Origin: Tindallia magadiensis
GTDB taxonomy: Bacteria; Bacillota; Clostridia; Peptostreptococcales; Tindalliaceae
Length of the DNA: 64,000 bases
Assembly (NCBI RefSeq): GCF_900113635.1
Contig: NZ_FOQA01000009.1
Coordinates: forward strand, 30,822-94,821
Reading direction: 5' to 3'
Every line of letters begins with the position of its first letter. Position 1 is the first letter of the stretch. Positions 54,323 through 62,783 of the stretch are shown here, piece after piece. The notes beneath the pieces are model-generated. The model made no database searches. It saw only the letters and a program-made list of their open reading frames with translations, and was not told where the DNA came from. A program made the translations under genes and the position numbers.

Positions 54323-55621
54323 ATGGGAACCAATTATTGCTTTGCTGGTTATGACACCGTTGAATTGGCAAAAACCTACGGAACACCGCTTTATGTACTT
54401 TCAGAAAAGATGATTCGGGATAAATGCCGAAACATTCAAGAAAACTTTTTAATGAAATATGAGAAATCCTTTGCCGCTTACGCCAGTAAAGCCTTTCTCA
54501 CCCAAGCCATATGCAAAATCATAGAAGAAGAAGGATTAGGCCTGGACGTGGTTTCTGGTGGAGAACTCTATACAGCAATTGCGGCTAAATTTCCGATGGA
54601 AAGAGTGATTTTTCACGGAAGCAACAAATCCAGAGAAGAACTGGAAATGGCCGTAAAACATCATGTTGGACGAATCATCGTGGATAATGAGCATGAATTA
54701 GAAATACTGTCCGCTATTGCCGAGAGCATGGATTCTCATGCCAATATTTTGTTTCGCCTATCTCCTGGAATTGAAGGAGATACCCATAAATACATTCAAA
54801 CAGGTCAAAAAGATTCGAAATTCGGCCTGCCCCTCAACAAAAAAGAGTTGCATAGAATCGTAAAAAAAACCATGGCAAATAGTCGGCTGACATTACTCGG
54901 CTTTCATTTTCATTTAGGTTCACAGCTTTTTGAAAATAATATTTACATGGTGGGTGTTCAAATAGTAACGGACCTTATAAAAGCATTAAAAAACGAACTG
55001 GGCTATAACACAGAAGAATTAAATGTAGGCGGCGGATTTGGCATTAAGTATACCGCCGAAGAAGAACAGACCCATGAAATCGGCTTTTACACAGATGAAA
55101 TCATGAAAGAAGTAAGCCGTCAATTTGAAAAAGAATCATGGAGTCAGCCAAGAATTATCATTGAGCCGGGAAGATGGATCATCGGCGAAGCTGGAATTAC
55201 CCTGTATACCATTGGAGCAATTAAAGAGATTGAAGGCATTCGAAAATATGCCAGTGTGGATGGTGGAATGCCAGACAATCCAAGACCAGCACTTTATCAA
55301 GCCAAGTATGAGGGTGTTATCGCAAATAAATGGCAGGAAAAAACAGACCAAGTCACCACCATTGCAGGAAAATGTTGTGAAAGTGGGGATATTTTAATAT
55401 GGGATTTACCTACGCCGGAATTGGAAAGTGGCGATATCCTTGTGGTGAAAAATACAGGAGCCTATAACTATTCGATGGCCAGTCATTATAATAAAACCCC
55501 AAAAGCAGCGGTAGTTCTTTTGAGTGATGAGGGAAGTCATGTTATTGTAGAGAGGGAAACCTATCAAGATTTAATCCGCATGGAACGCCTTCCCGATTAT
55601 TTAGTTAGGAAGGATACGTAG
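54323..55621 (+). CDS. lysA: Diaminopimelate decarboxylase
   Basis: 432 residues of the fold-III PLP decarboxylase family. PLP Lys in FAAYASKAFLT (about 55), VVSGGELYTA, GFHFHLGSQLF, glycine loop NVGGGFGIKY, and the active-site Cys/Asp in GKCCESGDILIWD (about 350). It converts meso-diaminopimelate to lysine. AGGAGG lies upstream. Being first behind a sigma-54 promoter, with peptidase-type genes, it may serve breakdown of diaminopimelate-containing peptides instead of ordinary lysine synthesis. Confidence 0.92.
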   Translation: MGTNYCFAGYDTVELAKTYGTPLYVLSEKMIRDKCRNIQENFLMKYEKSFAAYASKAFLTQAICKIIEEEGLGLDVVSGGELYTAIAAKFPMERVIFHGSNKSREELEMAVKHHVGRIIVDNEHELEILSAIAESMDSHANILFRLSPGIEGDTHKYIQTGQKDSKFGLPLNKKELHRIVKKTMANSRLTLLGFHFHLGSQLFENNIYMVGVQIVTDLIKALKNELGYNTEELNVGGGFGIKYTAEEEQTHEIGFYTDEIMKEVSRQFEKESWSQPRIIIEPGRWIIGEAGITLYTIGAIKEIEGIRKYASVDGGMPDNPRPALYQAKYEGVIANKWQEKTDQVTTIAGKCCESGDILIWDLPTPELESGDILVVKNTGAYNYSMASHYNKTPKAAVVLLSDEGSHVIVERETYQDLIRMERLPDYLVRKDT

Positions 55622-55741
55622 CTTCCAGCGGAGTTTTTGGCAAAGTTTCCGACCAAAAGCAAAGGGGGGCGATATCTGTATTAGCAGAAGCATAAAGCCT
55701 GGTTCATAGAAGCTTACTACTTTGAAGGAGGGTCATTGGAA

Positions 55742-56368
55742 ATGATTAATATTGTTTGGTTTGGATTTATAGCCGTGGGTATTCTTTATGCGGCGGCAAC
55801 GGGTAATATCGACGCTGTTACCGATGCCGCTATCAACAATGCTAATGTAGCTGTTGAACTAGCAATTGGACTAATTGGCACCATGGCATTATGGCTGGGG
55901 ATTATGAAAATTGCCGAAAAAGCCGGCTTAGTGAAAATGCTAGCCAGAGGATTAAAATTTGTTACAAAACCTCTGTTTCCCGAAGTTCCACCAGATCATC
56001 CTGCAATGGGAGCCATTATTATGAACATGGCAGCCAATATGCTAGGCCTTGGGAATGCAGCGACCCCTTTAGGATTAAAAGCAATGCAGGAACTACAGAC
56101 CTTAAACCCTAAAAAAGATACAGCAACCAATGCAATGTGCACCTTTCTTGCCATCAACACATCATCCATCACCCTTATTCCGGCTTCCGTCATTGCCATT
56201 CGATCAGCAGCCGATTCTGCAAATCCTACGGAAATCATTGGACCGGTGATTCTGGCCACGGCAGCATCTACCGCCGCCGCCATTATTGCGGTAAAACTAC
56301 TACAAAAGTTACCGAGGTTTCAAATTGATCCGAAGGATTTTGATGACGCACAGGAAAACGTAGAATAA
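55742..56368 (+). CDS. spmA: SpmA-like nucleoside-recognition-domain membrane protein
   Basis: 208 residues from ATG 55742, nine bases after AAGGAGGG. About five membrane segments. Family marks: GLIGTMALWLGIMKIAEKAGL (about 40-60), HPAMGAIIMNMAANMLGLGNAATPLGLKAM (about 82-111) and AMCTFLAINTSSITLIPASVIAIR. SpmA and SpmB are named for spore core dehydration in Bacillus; the shared Gate domain also occurs in transporters. Here the pair lies in a sigma-54-type catabolic operon, so a transport role is possible. Confidence 0.88.
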   Translation: MINIVWFGFIAVGILYAAATGNIDAVTDAAINNANVAVELAIGLIGTMALWLGIMKIAEKAGLVKMLARGLKFVTKPLFPEVPPDHPAMGAIIMNMAANMLGLGNAATPLGLKAMQELQTLNPKKDTATNAMCTFLAINTSSITLIPASVIAIRSAADSANPTEIIGPVILATAASTAAAIIAVKLLQKLPRFQIDPKDFDDAQENVE

Positions 56369-56382
56369 GGAGGAGGATGACA

Positions 56383-56916
56383 ATGTTTACGAATGCAATC
56401 GATATTATATCAAGGTATGCGATACCATTTATCTTATTAGTGATCCCTGCGGTAGGATTTATCAAAAAAGTAAAAGTGTATGAAGTGTTTACAGAAGGTG
56501 CAAAAGAAGGGTTTCATACCGCTGTTCGAATCATTCCTTTTTTGGTAGCTATGCTGATGTCTATCGGAATCTTTAGAGCTTCCGGGGCGATGGATCTTCT
56601 AGTGGATTTAGTAAGCCCTATCACCGGTTTAATTGGAATGCCCGGTGAAAACCTGGCCCACGCCATGATGCGTCCTTTATCTGGTGGCGGTGCTTCTGGA
56701 ATAATGAGCGAACTCATTACTACCCACGGACCAGACTCCTTTATTGGCCGCCTAGCATCTGTTATGCAAGGATCAACAGAAACAACCTTTTACGTATTAG
56801 CCGTTTATTTCGGTTCTGTATCAATTAAAAATTCTCGACATGCACTTCCAGCCGGCCTTATTGCAGACTTTGTCGGAATTGTTACCGCTGTATTTGTTAC
56901 TCGTCTGATGTTTTAA
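56383..56916 (+). CDS. spmB: SpmB-like nucleoside-recognition-domain membrane protein
   Basis: 177 residues from ATG 56383, the length of SpmB. About five membrane segments, with VYEVFTEGAKEGFHTAVRIIPFLVAMLMSIGIFRASGAMD (about 28-68) and GASGIMSELITTHGPDSFIGRLASVMQGSTETTFYVLAVYFGS. It starts 14 bases after spmA and completes the pair. Same functional caveat as its partner. Confidence 0.88.
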   Translation: MFTNAIDIISRYAIPFILLVIPAVGFIKKVKVYEVFTEGAKEGFHTAVRIIPFLVAMLMSIGIFRASGAMDLLVDLVSPITGLIGMPGENLAHAMMRPLSGGGASGIMSELITTHGPDSFIGRLASVMQGSTETTFYVLAVYFGSVSIKNSRHALPAGLIADFVGIVTAVFVTRLMF

Positions 56917-56962
56917 GGAAAACCTGTTGACTACACTTTTTTCAAGATGAAAAGCTAACGGC

Positions 56963-57008
56963 AGCATAAATAGTATAAGATAGCATAAATAGCATAGATA
57001 GTATAAGT
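56963..57008 (+). repeat. Five-unit 9-10 bp tandem array before the LD-carboxypeptidase
   Basis: AGCATAAAT, AGTATAAGAT, AGCATAAAT, AGCATAGAT, AGTATAAGT in sequence, between spmB and the next gene. Confidence 0.7.
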
Positions 57009-57052
57009 AATATGATTTTGTAAGACGCTTAATACAAAAAGGAGTGACCCGG

Positions 57053-57991
57053 ATGATCAAGCCCAAAGCCCTTAAAAAAGGAGACACCATAGGCATTGTT
57101 GCTCCTGCCAGTGCCGCAAAACCGGAGCAAAAAGAAAAAGGGAAAAAAACCTTAGAAGCACTAGGCTTTACCCTTGTCATGGGCGAAAGCTGTGAAACAA
57201 AACATGGATTTTTAGCAGCTGAAGACGAAGTGCGAGCGAAGGATCTAAACAAAATGTTTGAAGATCCAAGGATTGATGGCATTATCTGCCTGCGGGGAGG
57301 TTATGGCTCTTCTCGTATTCTGGAAAGATTGGATCAGGACATGATTCGAAAAAACCCAAAAGTATTGATGGGCTATAGTGACATTACCTCCATCCATTTG
57401 TTGCTCAATCAACAATTAGAGCTGATCACCTTTCATGGCCCCATGCTTGCCTCCGACTTTTCTCAGGGAGAAGAACCCTTTACGATAGAATCCTTTGAAA
57501 AAACCTGTATGCAAGGAGAATACACAGGAACTATTCAAAACCCTAAAGGAAAAGCAATAGAGTGCCTAGTGCCAGGAAAAGCTCATGGGCCATTGGTAGG
57601 AGGAAACTTAGCCGTTGTGGCCGCCAGCATGGGAACGCCCTATGAAATCCATACCAAAGGAAAAATATTGTTCTTAGAAGATGTAGGAGAAGATACGTAT
57701 AAAATTGACCGCATGCTTACCCAACTGAAACTGGCAGGAAAGCTGAGCGAAGCTAACGGCATTATTTTTGGAGACTTTAAGGGCTGTGATCAATCAAAGC
57801 ATGAAGAAGCTCAAAGTCTGCTAACCGTGTTAAAGGATGCGGTAAAAGACATAAAGAAACCAACGATCTACAACCTTCAGGCAGGTCATTGCCATCCCAT
57901 GATCACTTTGCCCCTGGGAGGAATGATCACCTTAGATGCGGAAAAGAAAACCATATGCCTGGAAGAAGCGGGAGTGGAAAAACATGCTTAA
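57053..57991 (+). CDS. LD-carboxypeptidase (S66 / MccF-LdcA family)
   Basis: 312 residues from ATG 57053, eight bases after AAAAGGAG; an in-frame GTG at 57044 lies on that site. The nucleophile Ser is in LMGYSDITSIH (about 105), the Glu in FLEDVGEDTYKIDRML (about 208) and His in QAGHCHPMITLPLG (about 280). N-terminus KPKALKKGDTIGIVAPAS is typical. It cleaves L,D bonds to a terminal D-amino acid in muropeptides or related peptides. No signal peptide, so it acts in the cytoplasm. It overlaps the following amidohydrolase by eight bases. Confidence 0.92.
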   Translation: MIKPKALKKGDTIGIVAPASAAKPEQKEKGKKTLEALGFTLVMGESCETKHGFLAAEDEVRAKDLNKMFEDPRIDGIICLRGGYGSSRILERLDQDMIRKNPKVLMGYSDITSIHLLLNQQLELITFHGPMLASDFSQGEEPFTIESFEKTCMQGEYTGTIQNPKGKAIECLVPGKAHGPLVGGNLAVVAASMGTPYEIHTKGKILFLEDVGEDTYKIDRMLTQLKLAGKLSEANGIIFGDFKGCDQSKHEEAQSLLTVLKDAVKDIKKPTIYNLQAGHCHPMITLPLGGMITLDAEKKTICLEEAGVEKHA

Positions 57992-59180
57992 TACCATCAA
58001 CTGGTGGGATGAAATTGACGCCATGGATCTTTGGCTACGAAAAATACGGCAGGAACTCCATCAATGGCCAGAATTAGGAACGGAAGAATGGCAGACCAAT
58101 AAAAAAATCACCACAACGCTTAAAGAAATAGGGGTAGAAGATATTAAAACCATTGCCGGAACAGGGGTAGTGGCATTAATAGCTGGAAAGAAACCGGGAA
58201 AAACCATTGCCCTGAGAGCCGACATGGATGCTCTACCGATCCAGGAAGAAACCAAAGTGACCTACGCCTCAAAACATAAAGGAATAATGCACGCCTGCGG
58301 CCACGATGCCCATATGACCATCCTACTAGGCGTAGCAAAAGCATTGAAAAAATATGAGCCATACCTAAAAGGCAATGTAAAACTTATGTTTCAGCCAGCG
58401 GAAGAAACCGTCGGAGGTGCTGAGCGAATGATTGCAGAAGGCGTTTTGCAAAACCCAGAAGTAGATATGGTTTACGGATTACATGTGGCTCCGGAACTGG
58501 AAGTAGGGACCGTAGGAATTCGATACGGACAGATGAATGCTTCTTCGGACACCATAGAAATAAAAATAAAAGGAAAAAACACCCATGGAGCCTATCCGCA
58601 TAGAGGGGTGGATGCCATTTTGATTGCCGGAGAAATGATCACAGGACTACAAAGCATTGTAAGCCGAAACATAGATCCAAGAGATTCGGCCGTGCTGAGC
58701 TTTGGTAAAATTCAGGGTGGTAGCCAAGGAAACATAATAGCTGATGAAGTAGTGCTGACCGGCACCCTAAGAACCTTTGATCCGGAAGTCCGAAGCAGGG
58801 CAAAAGAAAAAATCATACAAATGGTTCAAACCCTGCCCAAGGCATTTGGAGGAGAAGGCGATATTTCGATTGAACCGGGATATTCAGCGTTAATCAACCA
58901 TAAAGAAACCACCACTATCGTTGAAAATCAGGCAATCAAAGCACTAGGAAAAGAAAACGTTCAACCAATAGAAACCCCAAGCTTAGGCGTAGAAGATTTT
59001 AGCTTTTTTCTGCAAGAAAAAAAAGGAACATTTTTCCGCTTAGGCGTGGGAAATAGGGAAAAAGGCATCACCGCCCCCGGACATTCCAAAGAATTTAATA
59101 TTGATGAAGATAGTTTGCGTATTGGCGTGTACCTTCAAATTATGAACACCTTATCGTCCTTGGAGGAGATCGAGCAATGA
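57984..59180 (+). CDS. M20-family amidohydrolase
   Basis: 398 residues from ATG 57984; a longer in-frame start (57936) would lie within the carboxypeptidase. Metal-site motifs: ALRADMDALPIQE, HACGHDAHM (about 108), QPAEETVGGAERMI (about 140), GLHVAP and the dimerisation-domain GKNTHGAYPHRGVDAI. It is of the hippurate/N-acyl-amino-acid or N-acetyl-diaminopimelate deacetylase-like group, freeing an amino acid from an N-acyl or amide form. Overlap of four bases with the next frame (ATGA). Confidence 0.92.
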   Translation: MLNTINWWDEIDAMDLWLRKIRQELHQWPELGTEEWQTNKKITTTLKEIGVEDIKTIAGTGVVALIAGKKPGKTIALRADMDALPIQEETKVTYASKHKGIMHACGHDAHMTILLGVAKALKKYEPYLKGNVKLMFQPAEETVGGAERMIAEGVLQNPEVDMVYGLHVAPELEVGTVGIRYGQMNASSDTIEIKIKGKNTHGAYPHRGVDAILIAGEMITGLQSIVSRNIDPRDSAVLSFGKIQGGSQGNIIADEVVLTGTLRTFDPEVRSRAKEKIIQMVQTLPKAFGGEGDISIEPGYSALINHKETTTIVENQAIKALGKENVQPIETPSLGVEDFSFFLQEKKGTFFRLGVGNREKGITAPGHSKEFNIDEDSLRIGVYLQIMNTLSSLEEIEQ

Positions 59181-59469
59181 ACTGGAAAGAAGAAACATGG
59201 TATAAAGAGATAGAAAGATTTAACGGTTCCGTGGCCTTATACATGAAAGACCTGGTAAGCGGAGACATAGTAGTCGTTAACCAGAAAGAAAAAGTTCATG
59301 CAGCCAGCACCATTAAACTGCTTAAACAAGCAATAACGACGAGATCTTTCATGATGTTGGAGTATTCCAAGGGAACCATCGAGAAGTAATGATGGTAGGG
59401 CTAACCCATCGTGAGCAAGGGATGGATTTCTTGAAAAAAGTAAGCAAGCGTTTATTTGAAGAAGCATAA
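59177..59469 (+). pseudogene. Class-A beta-lactamase-like serine hydrolase, internal deletion and frameshift
   Basis: The first about 50 residues (FNGSVALYMKDLVSGDIVVVNQKEKVHAASTIKL) are a normal beta-lactamase-fold start including the SxxK active site (STIK). Directly after it the reading frame carries foreign sequence and stops at 59389. In another frame (about 59330-59469) the family's C-terminal end is recognisable: NDEIFHDVGVFQGNHREVMMVGLTHREQGMDFLKK. The middle of the gene, some 150 residues, is missing and the ends are out of frame. It started as a four-base-overlapping last member of the operon. Confidence 0.8.
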
Positions 59470-59493
59470 ATATCCCATTCTTAGATCGCTCCT

Positions 59494-59530
59494 AAAAAAA
59501 GATAGCTATAATCACTAGCTATCTTTTTTT
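59494..59530 (+). terminator. Terminator closing the sigma-54 operon
   Basis: AGATAGCTA / TAGCTATCT stem extended by A7 and T7 runs (59494-59530). Confidence 0.9.
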
Positions 59531-59924
59531 GCATCCATGCTTAAGGCAATCCCCTTATATAACCGTAGCATTCATATCACTGAACAGAAAGAGAATAAAA
59601 ACAGAATTTGAAAATATTGTGAAAAAAATCACTGGATAAAAGAGGATAAAGTCATTAGACGGCGAAGTAATGAAGTAATTAGAATAGTGCTTATTTGATA
59701 AAGCGTGAGAACAGGAAAACCTTAATAAAATGAAAACTTCGTTAGGTACGTTGATGGGAAATGAAAATAACATAGGTTGCATGCTGTTACGGAAAGAAGT
59801 AGGTATTCGCCGAACTAGGCTTTGCAAATACCTATTGAAATAGGGGATAAAGCGAACTGAGTGGCGGGAATAAGTTGTTATCTGACATACATTTGTTATT
59901 GAGAGATTATGAGAAGGAGAAAAT
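59531..59924. other. Gene-free stretch leading into the cassette array
   Basis: No reading frame with a start and ribosome site was found. It contains a hairpin with TAGGTATT (59800-59807) / AATACCTA (59827-59834) arms and the left edge of cassette 1 (G59877/T59878). An isolated GTTAGGT, which fits the GTTRRRY recombination core, stands at 59741-59747. This stretch might hold an attI-like site or a worn attC; the sequence does not decide. Confidence 0.4.
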
Positions 59925-60127
59925 ATGAAAACAATATATAAAAGTATTGAAGGGAAAAAAAGGTACTTGATTTATATGACAAACAAATAGCTCGGTTATC
60001 TTTTTCATATGATGATCTATATGTTGAAACATCATTTGGAAGAACTCATCTAATTGAGATTGGTAAGAAAAAAGGAAAGTCGTTACTTGTATTTCATGGC
60101 AGAAATTCTACTACAGCACAAAATCTT
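59925..60127 (+). pseudogene. Out-of-frame 5' part of the cassette-1 hydrolase
   Basis: ATG 59925 with GAAGGAG upstream opens a frame (MKTIYKSIEGKK) that stops at 59990. From the A7 run at 59955-59961 the -1 frame reads on without stop into the hydrolase (KVLDLYDKQIARLSFSYDDLYVETSFGRTHLIEIGKKKGKSLLVFHG). The latter part is typical of an alpha/beta-hydrolase N-terminus. One extra A would restore a single gene of about 288 codons. Confidence 0.65.
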
Positions 60128-60790
60128 TTGGAATGTAAATTCCTTTTAGATGATTTTCATGTGTTTGCTGTTGATACAATTGGACACCCCGGTAAAAGTG
60201 CTGAAGTATGCCTGTCACCAAACAATTACGATTATGGTATATGGGTAAGTGATATTATTACTGCCTTAGGATATGATAAAATGCTATGTTTTGGAGGTTC
60301 ATTTGGAGGCGGGATACTATCGAAAACTATGTGTGTTTCTCCAGAGAAAATTGAGAAGGCGGTATTGCTTGTCCCAGCAGGAATAAAAAATGCTCCTGCT
60401 TATAAGTTACTAAACATGCTGTTTCCTATGATAATGTATTGGATAACCAAAAAGGAAACTTGGTTATTGAAATGCATTCTTCCAATGGCTATTTCTGAAA
60501 AGAATATTGCATCTGATACATATGAAACAGCAAAATGTAGTATTGATCATGTAAAAATAAAAGCGGGTATGCCTAGTGATGTAAACCCTGAGGATATGAA
60601 GAATTATAAAGCTTCAACTTTGGTTATGGCTGCTGAAAAGGATTGTTTGTTCCCAGCAGACTTAGTTTTACCACAAGCCAAGAAAATTATTGCAGACTGT
60701 ACTGTTTATTTAATAACAGAAAGAGGGCATATGCATTATTTAACAGAGGCCGAAAAACGTATGATTGTTGATTTTTTACATGATAACTGA
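60128..60790 (+). CDS. Alpha/beta hydrolase of cassette 1 (main part)
   Basis: 220 residues counted from TTG 60128, but this is not a convincing start; the protein-coding frame extends back to about 59951 (see the 5' part). The alpha/beta-hydrolase core is present: FAVDTIGHPGKSA (after strand 4), nucleophile elbow GGSFGGG (Ser), late Asp in VMAAEKDCLFPADLVLPQA and His in TERGHMHYL. The catalytic triad is therefore complete. Base use is more AT-rich than the operon to the left. Substrate unknown. It is the cargo of the first integron-type cassette. Confidence 0.7.
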   Translation: MECKFLLDDFHVFAVDTIGHPGKSAEVCLSPNNYDYGIWVSDIITALGYDKMLCFGGSFGGGILSKTMCVSPEKIEKAVLLVPAGIKNAPAYKLLNMLFPMIMYWITKKETWLLKCILPMAISEKNIASDTYETAKCSIDHVKIKAGMPSDVNPEDMKNYKASTLVMAAEKDCLFPADLVLPQAKKIIADCTVYLITERGHMHYLTEAEKRMIVDFLHDN

Positions 60791-60853
60791 TAGATAATGA
60801 TATCTGTTCATATTATATGTACAAAAAGCTAAGTACTTTTTCCAACAGGGTAC

Positions 60854-60939
60854 GTCAGATAACAGCGGCCTTTGCGGACATGCCCCGTCTGTGCAAGCAC
60901 AGCCAGGCACGTCGCAAACCCCGCGCCACGTTAGCTGAC
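60854..60939 (+). repeat. attC-like site 1
   Basis: 86-bp imperfect palindrome. It begins GTCAGATAAC, the exact reverse complement of the left edge of cassette 1, and ends GTTAGCTGAC. The arms GCCTTTGCGGACATGCCCCG and the inverse of CACGTCGCAAACCCCGCGCC pair with bulges. The crossover would be between G60930 and T60931. Its last 37 bases are identical to attC-like site 2. Confidence 0.8.
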
Positions 60940-60967
60940 ATTAATCAAAAATAAGGAGTGATTTATA

Positions 60968-62662
60968 GTGTTTAATGTACACGATGAAGGTATTAAAAAT
61001 ACTATTGAAAAATTGTCAAATATCATTAGAGCGGAAAACATTGATAATAGTAATTATGTTGAACTTTATGCTGGTGAAGAGATTAACAAAATAAATAATA
61101 TTAAAAACCAGATAATTTATGGGCGCCGTGGTACAGGTAAGACTCATCTTTTAAAAGCATTACAAGAAACTTTGGTTGAGAGTTTTGATAAAGAAGCTTA
61201 CTTGCCAATTTATATTGACTTAAGGAAATTACTCCCTTTAATATCGGATTCTGAAAATAATCCAACTTATTATGCAGTTATTATGTTTAAGTATATTATT
61301 CAGGAAATAATTGACTCAATAATTGAAAATATATCATTCATATGCAAGTTGAATGAGTGGGAGGAAAAAGTATTTGTTGGAAAAATTAGAACAGAAGTCA
61401 CAGAACTACTAAAAGATTTGAATTATGAATTCAATGGATACTCTATAAAAAAAATAGGAGACATTCAGCTTAGTGAGGAGGAAACCAAAAGACTATCTGG
61501 ATCGTTAAAACTAAGCTTAAATCCTGAAGGAAGTCTTGACGCAAAGAAACAGAGCCATAAGACAGTAACTTCTCAAGAGACAAAATATATTTCTTTCGCT
61601 GAAATTTCTAACATTGTATCTAAGCTGCCACTAAAGTTTCATATAACACGCGTGTTCTGTTTATTGGATGAGTGGTCTGAGATACCAATAAATGTACAAC
61701 CTTATTTGGCTGAACTATTAAAACGAGGTTTTATAACTAGCAAATATACATTTAAGATAGCAGCTATTACAACTCGAGCAAAAGTGGGTTTCAAAACGGA
61801 AAACAAATATTTAGGAATGGAGGATGGAGGTGATGTTTTTGGTTTTCCACTCGATAATAGATATGTTTTTGAAATAAACAAACAGACTACAAGAGATTTC
61901 TTTAATGAATTACTATATAAACATTTGAGTGACATAAGTGATGAGATAAAAATTGAGTTCAGAGGTGACAAACTCAACAGAGCCAAAAACAACTTCATAA
62001 ATCTTTACTTCGCTAACCAAGCTCTTAGAGAGATATTAATAGCTTCAGCTGGAATACCAAGAGATTTTATAAATCTATTTATAAATGCCTATGATAAATT
62101 TTTACTAAACAATAGTGGAAATAAAAGAATAGGTGTAAAAGACATTAGAATGGCAACAATCGATTGGTATGAAACAGACAAGAAGGAAGAGGTAGATAGT
62201 AACATTTACGCAAAAAAGTTACTCGAAAAAATAGTAAATGAGATAATTATAAAGAAGAAAAAAACACACTTCCTTATACCAGAAAAGTACAGTAATGAGC
62301 CACACTTGCAAAAGTTAATAGACTTAAGGGTTGTGCACTTAAGAAAGAAAGGATATTCTCATAAAGGTGTCAGTGGTGTATCTTTTAATGTTTATTCTGT
62401 AGATTACGGCTGTTATACAGTATTAAATATACACCAACCTAAGCTAGATACCGACTTAATATCTCAAATTGATATAATTGATAACTTTAGAGAGATTCGA
62501 AGAGTAGCTTTGGGAGATGATTTTTTTAATGAGTTTTTGCTTGAAGTAGGAGAAGGATTTAATTGCCCATTTTGCAACAAGCCTGTTAATACAAACCACC
62601 TAGCTTACCAAAAGCAGGGGCTATGCAATAATTGCTTTGAAAGACTTAGTAACGCCAGCTAA
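60968..62662 (+). CDS. ORC/CDC6-like AAA ATPase with zinc ribbon, cassette 2
   Basis: 564 residues from GTG 60968 (AAGGAG ten bases upstream). P-loop IYGRRGTGKTHLLKAL (about 50), Walker B VFCLLDEWSEIP (about 230), then an arginine-containing region IAAITTRAKVGF and a helical lid. Winged-helix-like segment about 415-470. The C-terminus has a zinc ribbon CPFCNKP...CNNC (about 538-560). It resembles STAND/ORC-type ATPases found in defence islands. The stop TAA lies inside attC-like site 2, as is common for cassette genes. Very AT-rich coding sequence unlike the host genes to the left. Function not established. Confidence 0.8.
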   Translation: MFNVHDEGIKNTIEKLSNIIRAENIDNSNYVELYAGEEINKINNIKNQIIYGRRGTGKTHLLKALQETLVESFDKEAYLPIYIDLRKLLPLISDSENNPTYYAVIMFKYIIQEIIDSIIENISFICKLNEWEEKVFVGKIRTEVTELLKDLNYEFNGYSIKKIGDIQLSEEETKRLSGSLKLSLNPEGSLDAKKQSHKTVTSQETKYISFAEISNIVSKLPLKFHITRVFCLLDEWSEIPINVQPYLAELLKRGFITSKYTFKIAAITTRAKVGFKTENKYLGMEDGGDVFGFPLDNRYVFEINKQTTRDFFNELLYKHLSDISDEIKIEFRGDKLNRAKNNFINLYFANQALREILIASAGIPRDFINLFINAYDKFLLNNSGNKRIGVKDIRMATIDWYETDKKEEVDSNIYAKKLLEKIVNEIIIKKKKTHFLIPEKYSNEPHLQKLIDLRVVHLRKKGYSHKGVSGVSFNVYSVDYGCYTVLNIHQPKLDTDLISQIDIIDNFREIRRVALGDDFFNEFLLEVGEGFNCPFCNKPVNTNHLAYQKQGLCNNCFERLSNAS

Positions 62663-62757
62663 CAATGTGTTTGCACAAGGGTGACGGCAGCACGAGTTGA
62701 GTGTAGGTCAGGCACCACAGCCAGGCACGTCGCAAACCCCGCGCCACGTTAGGCGAA
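62654..62757 (+). repeat. attC-like site 2
   Basis: Begins GCCAGCTAAC (reverse complement of the cassette-2 edge) and ends GTTAGGC, an exact GTTRRRY; crossover between G62748 and T62749. Bases 62716-62752 are identical to 60898-60934 of site 1 (37 of 37). The left arm pairs less well than in site 1, sharing mainly GTTTGC. Confidence 0.75.
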
Positions 62758-62783
62758 AGAATCAACTAATATTAGGAGGAACT

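Noticed and set aside
53940..54330. Lysine riboswitch or T-box before lysA
   Set aside because: Neither the lysine-aptamer core nor a T-box TGGNACC motif is present.
59800..59877. Possible attC or attI left of cassette 1
   Set aside because: The hairpin arms do not pair with the crossover side and no RYYYAAC core matches; kept only as an uncertain leader stretch.
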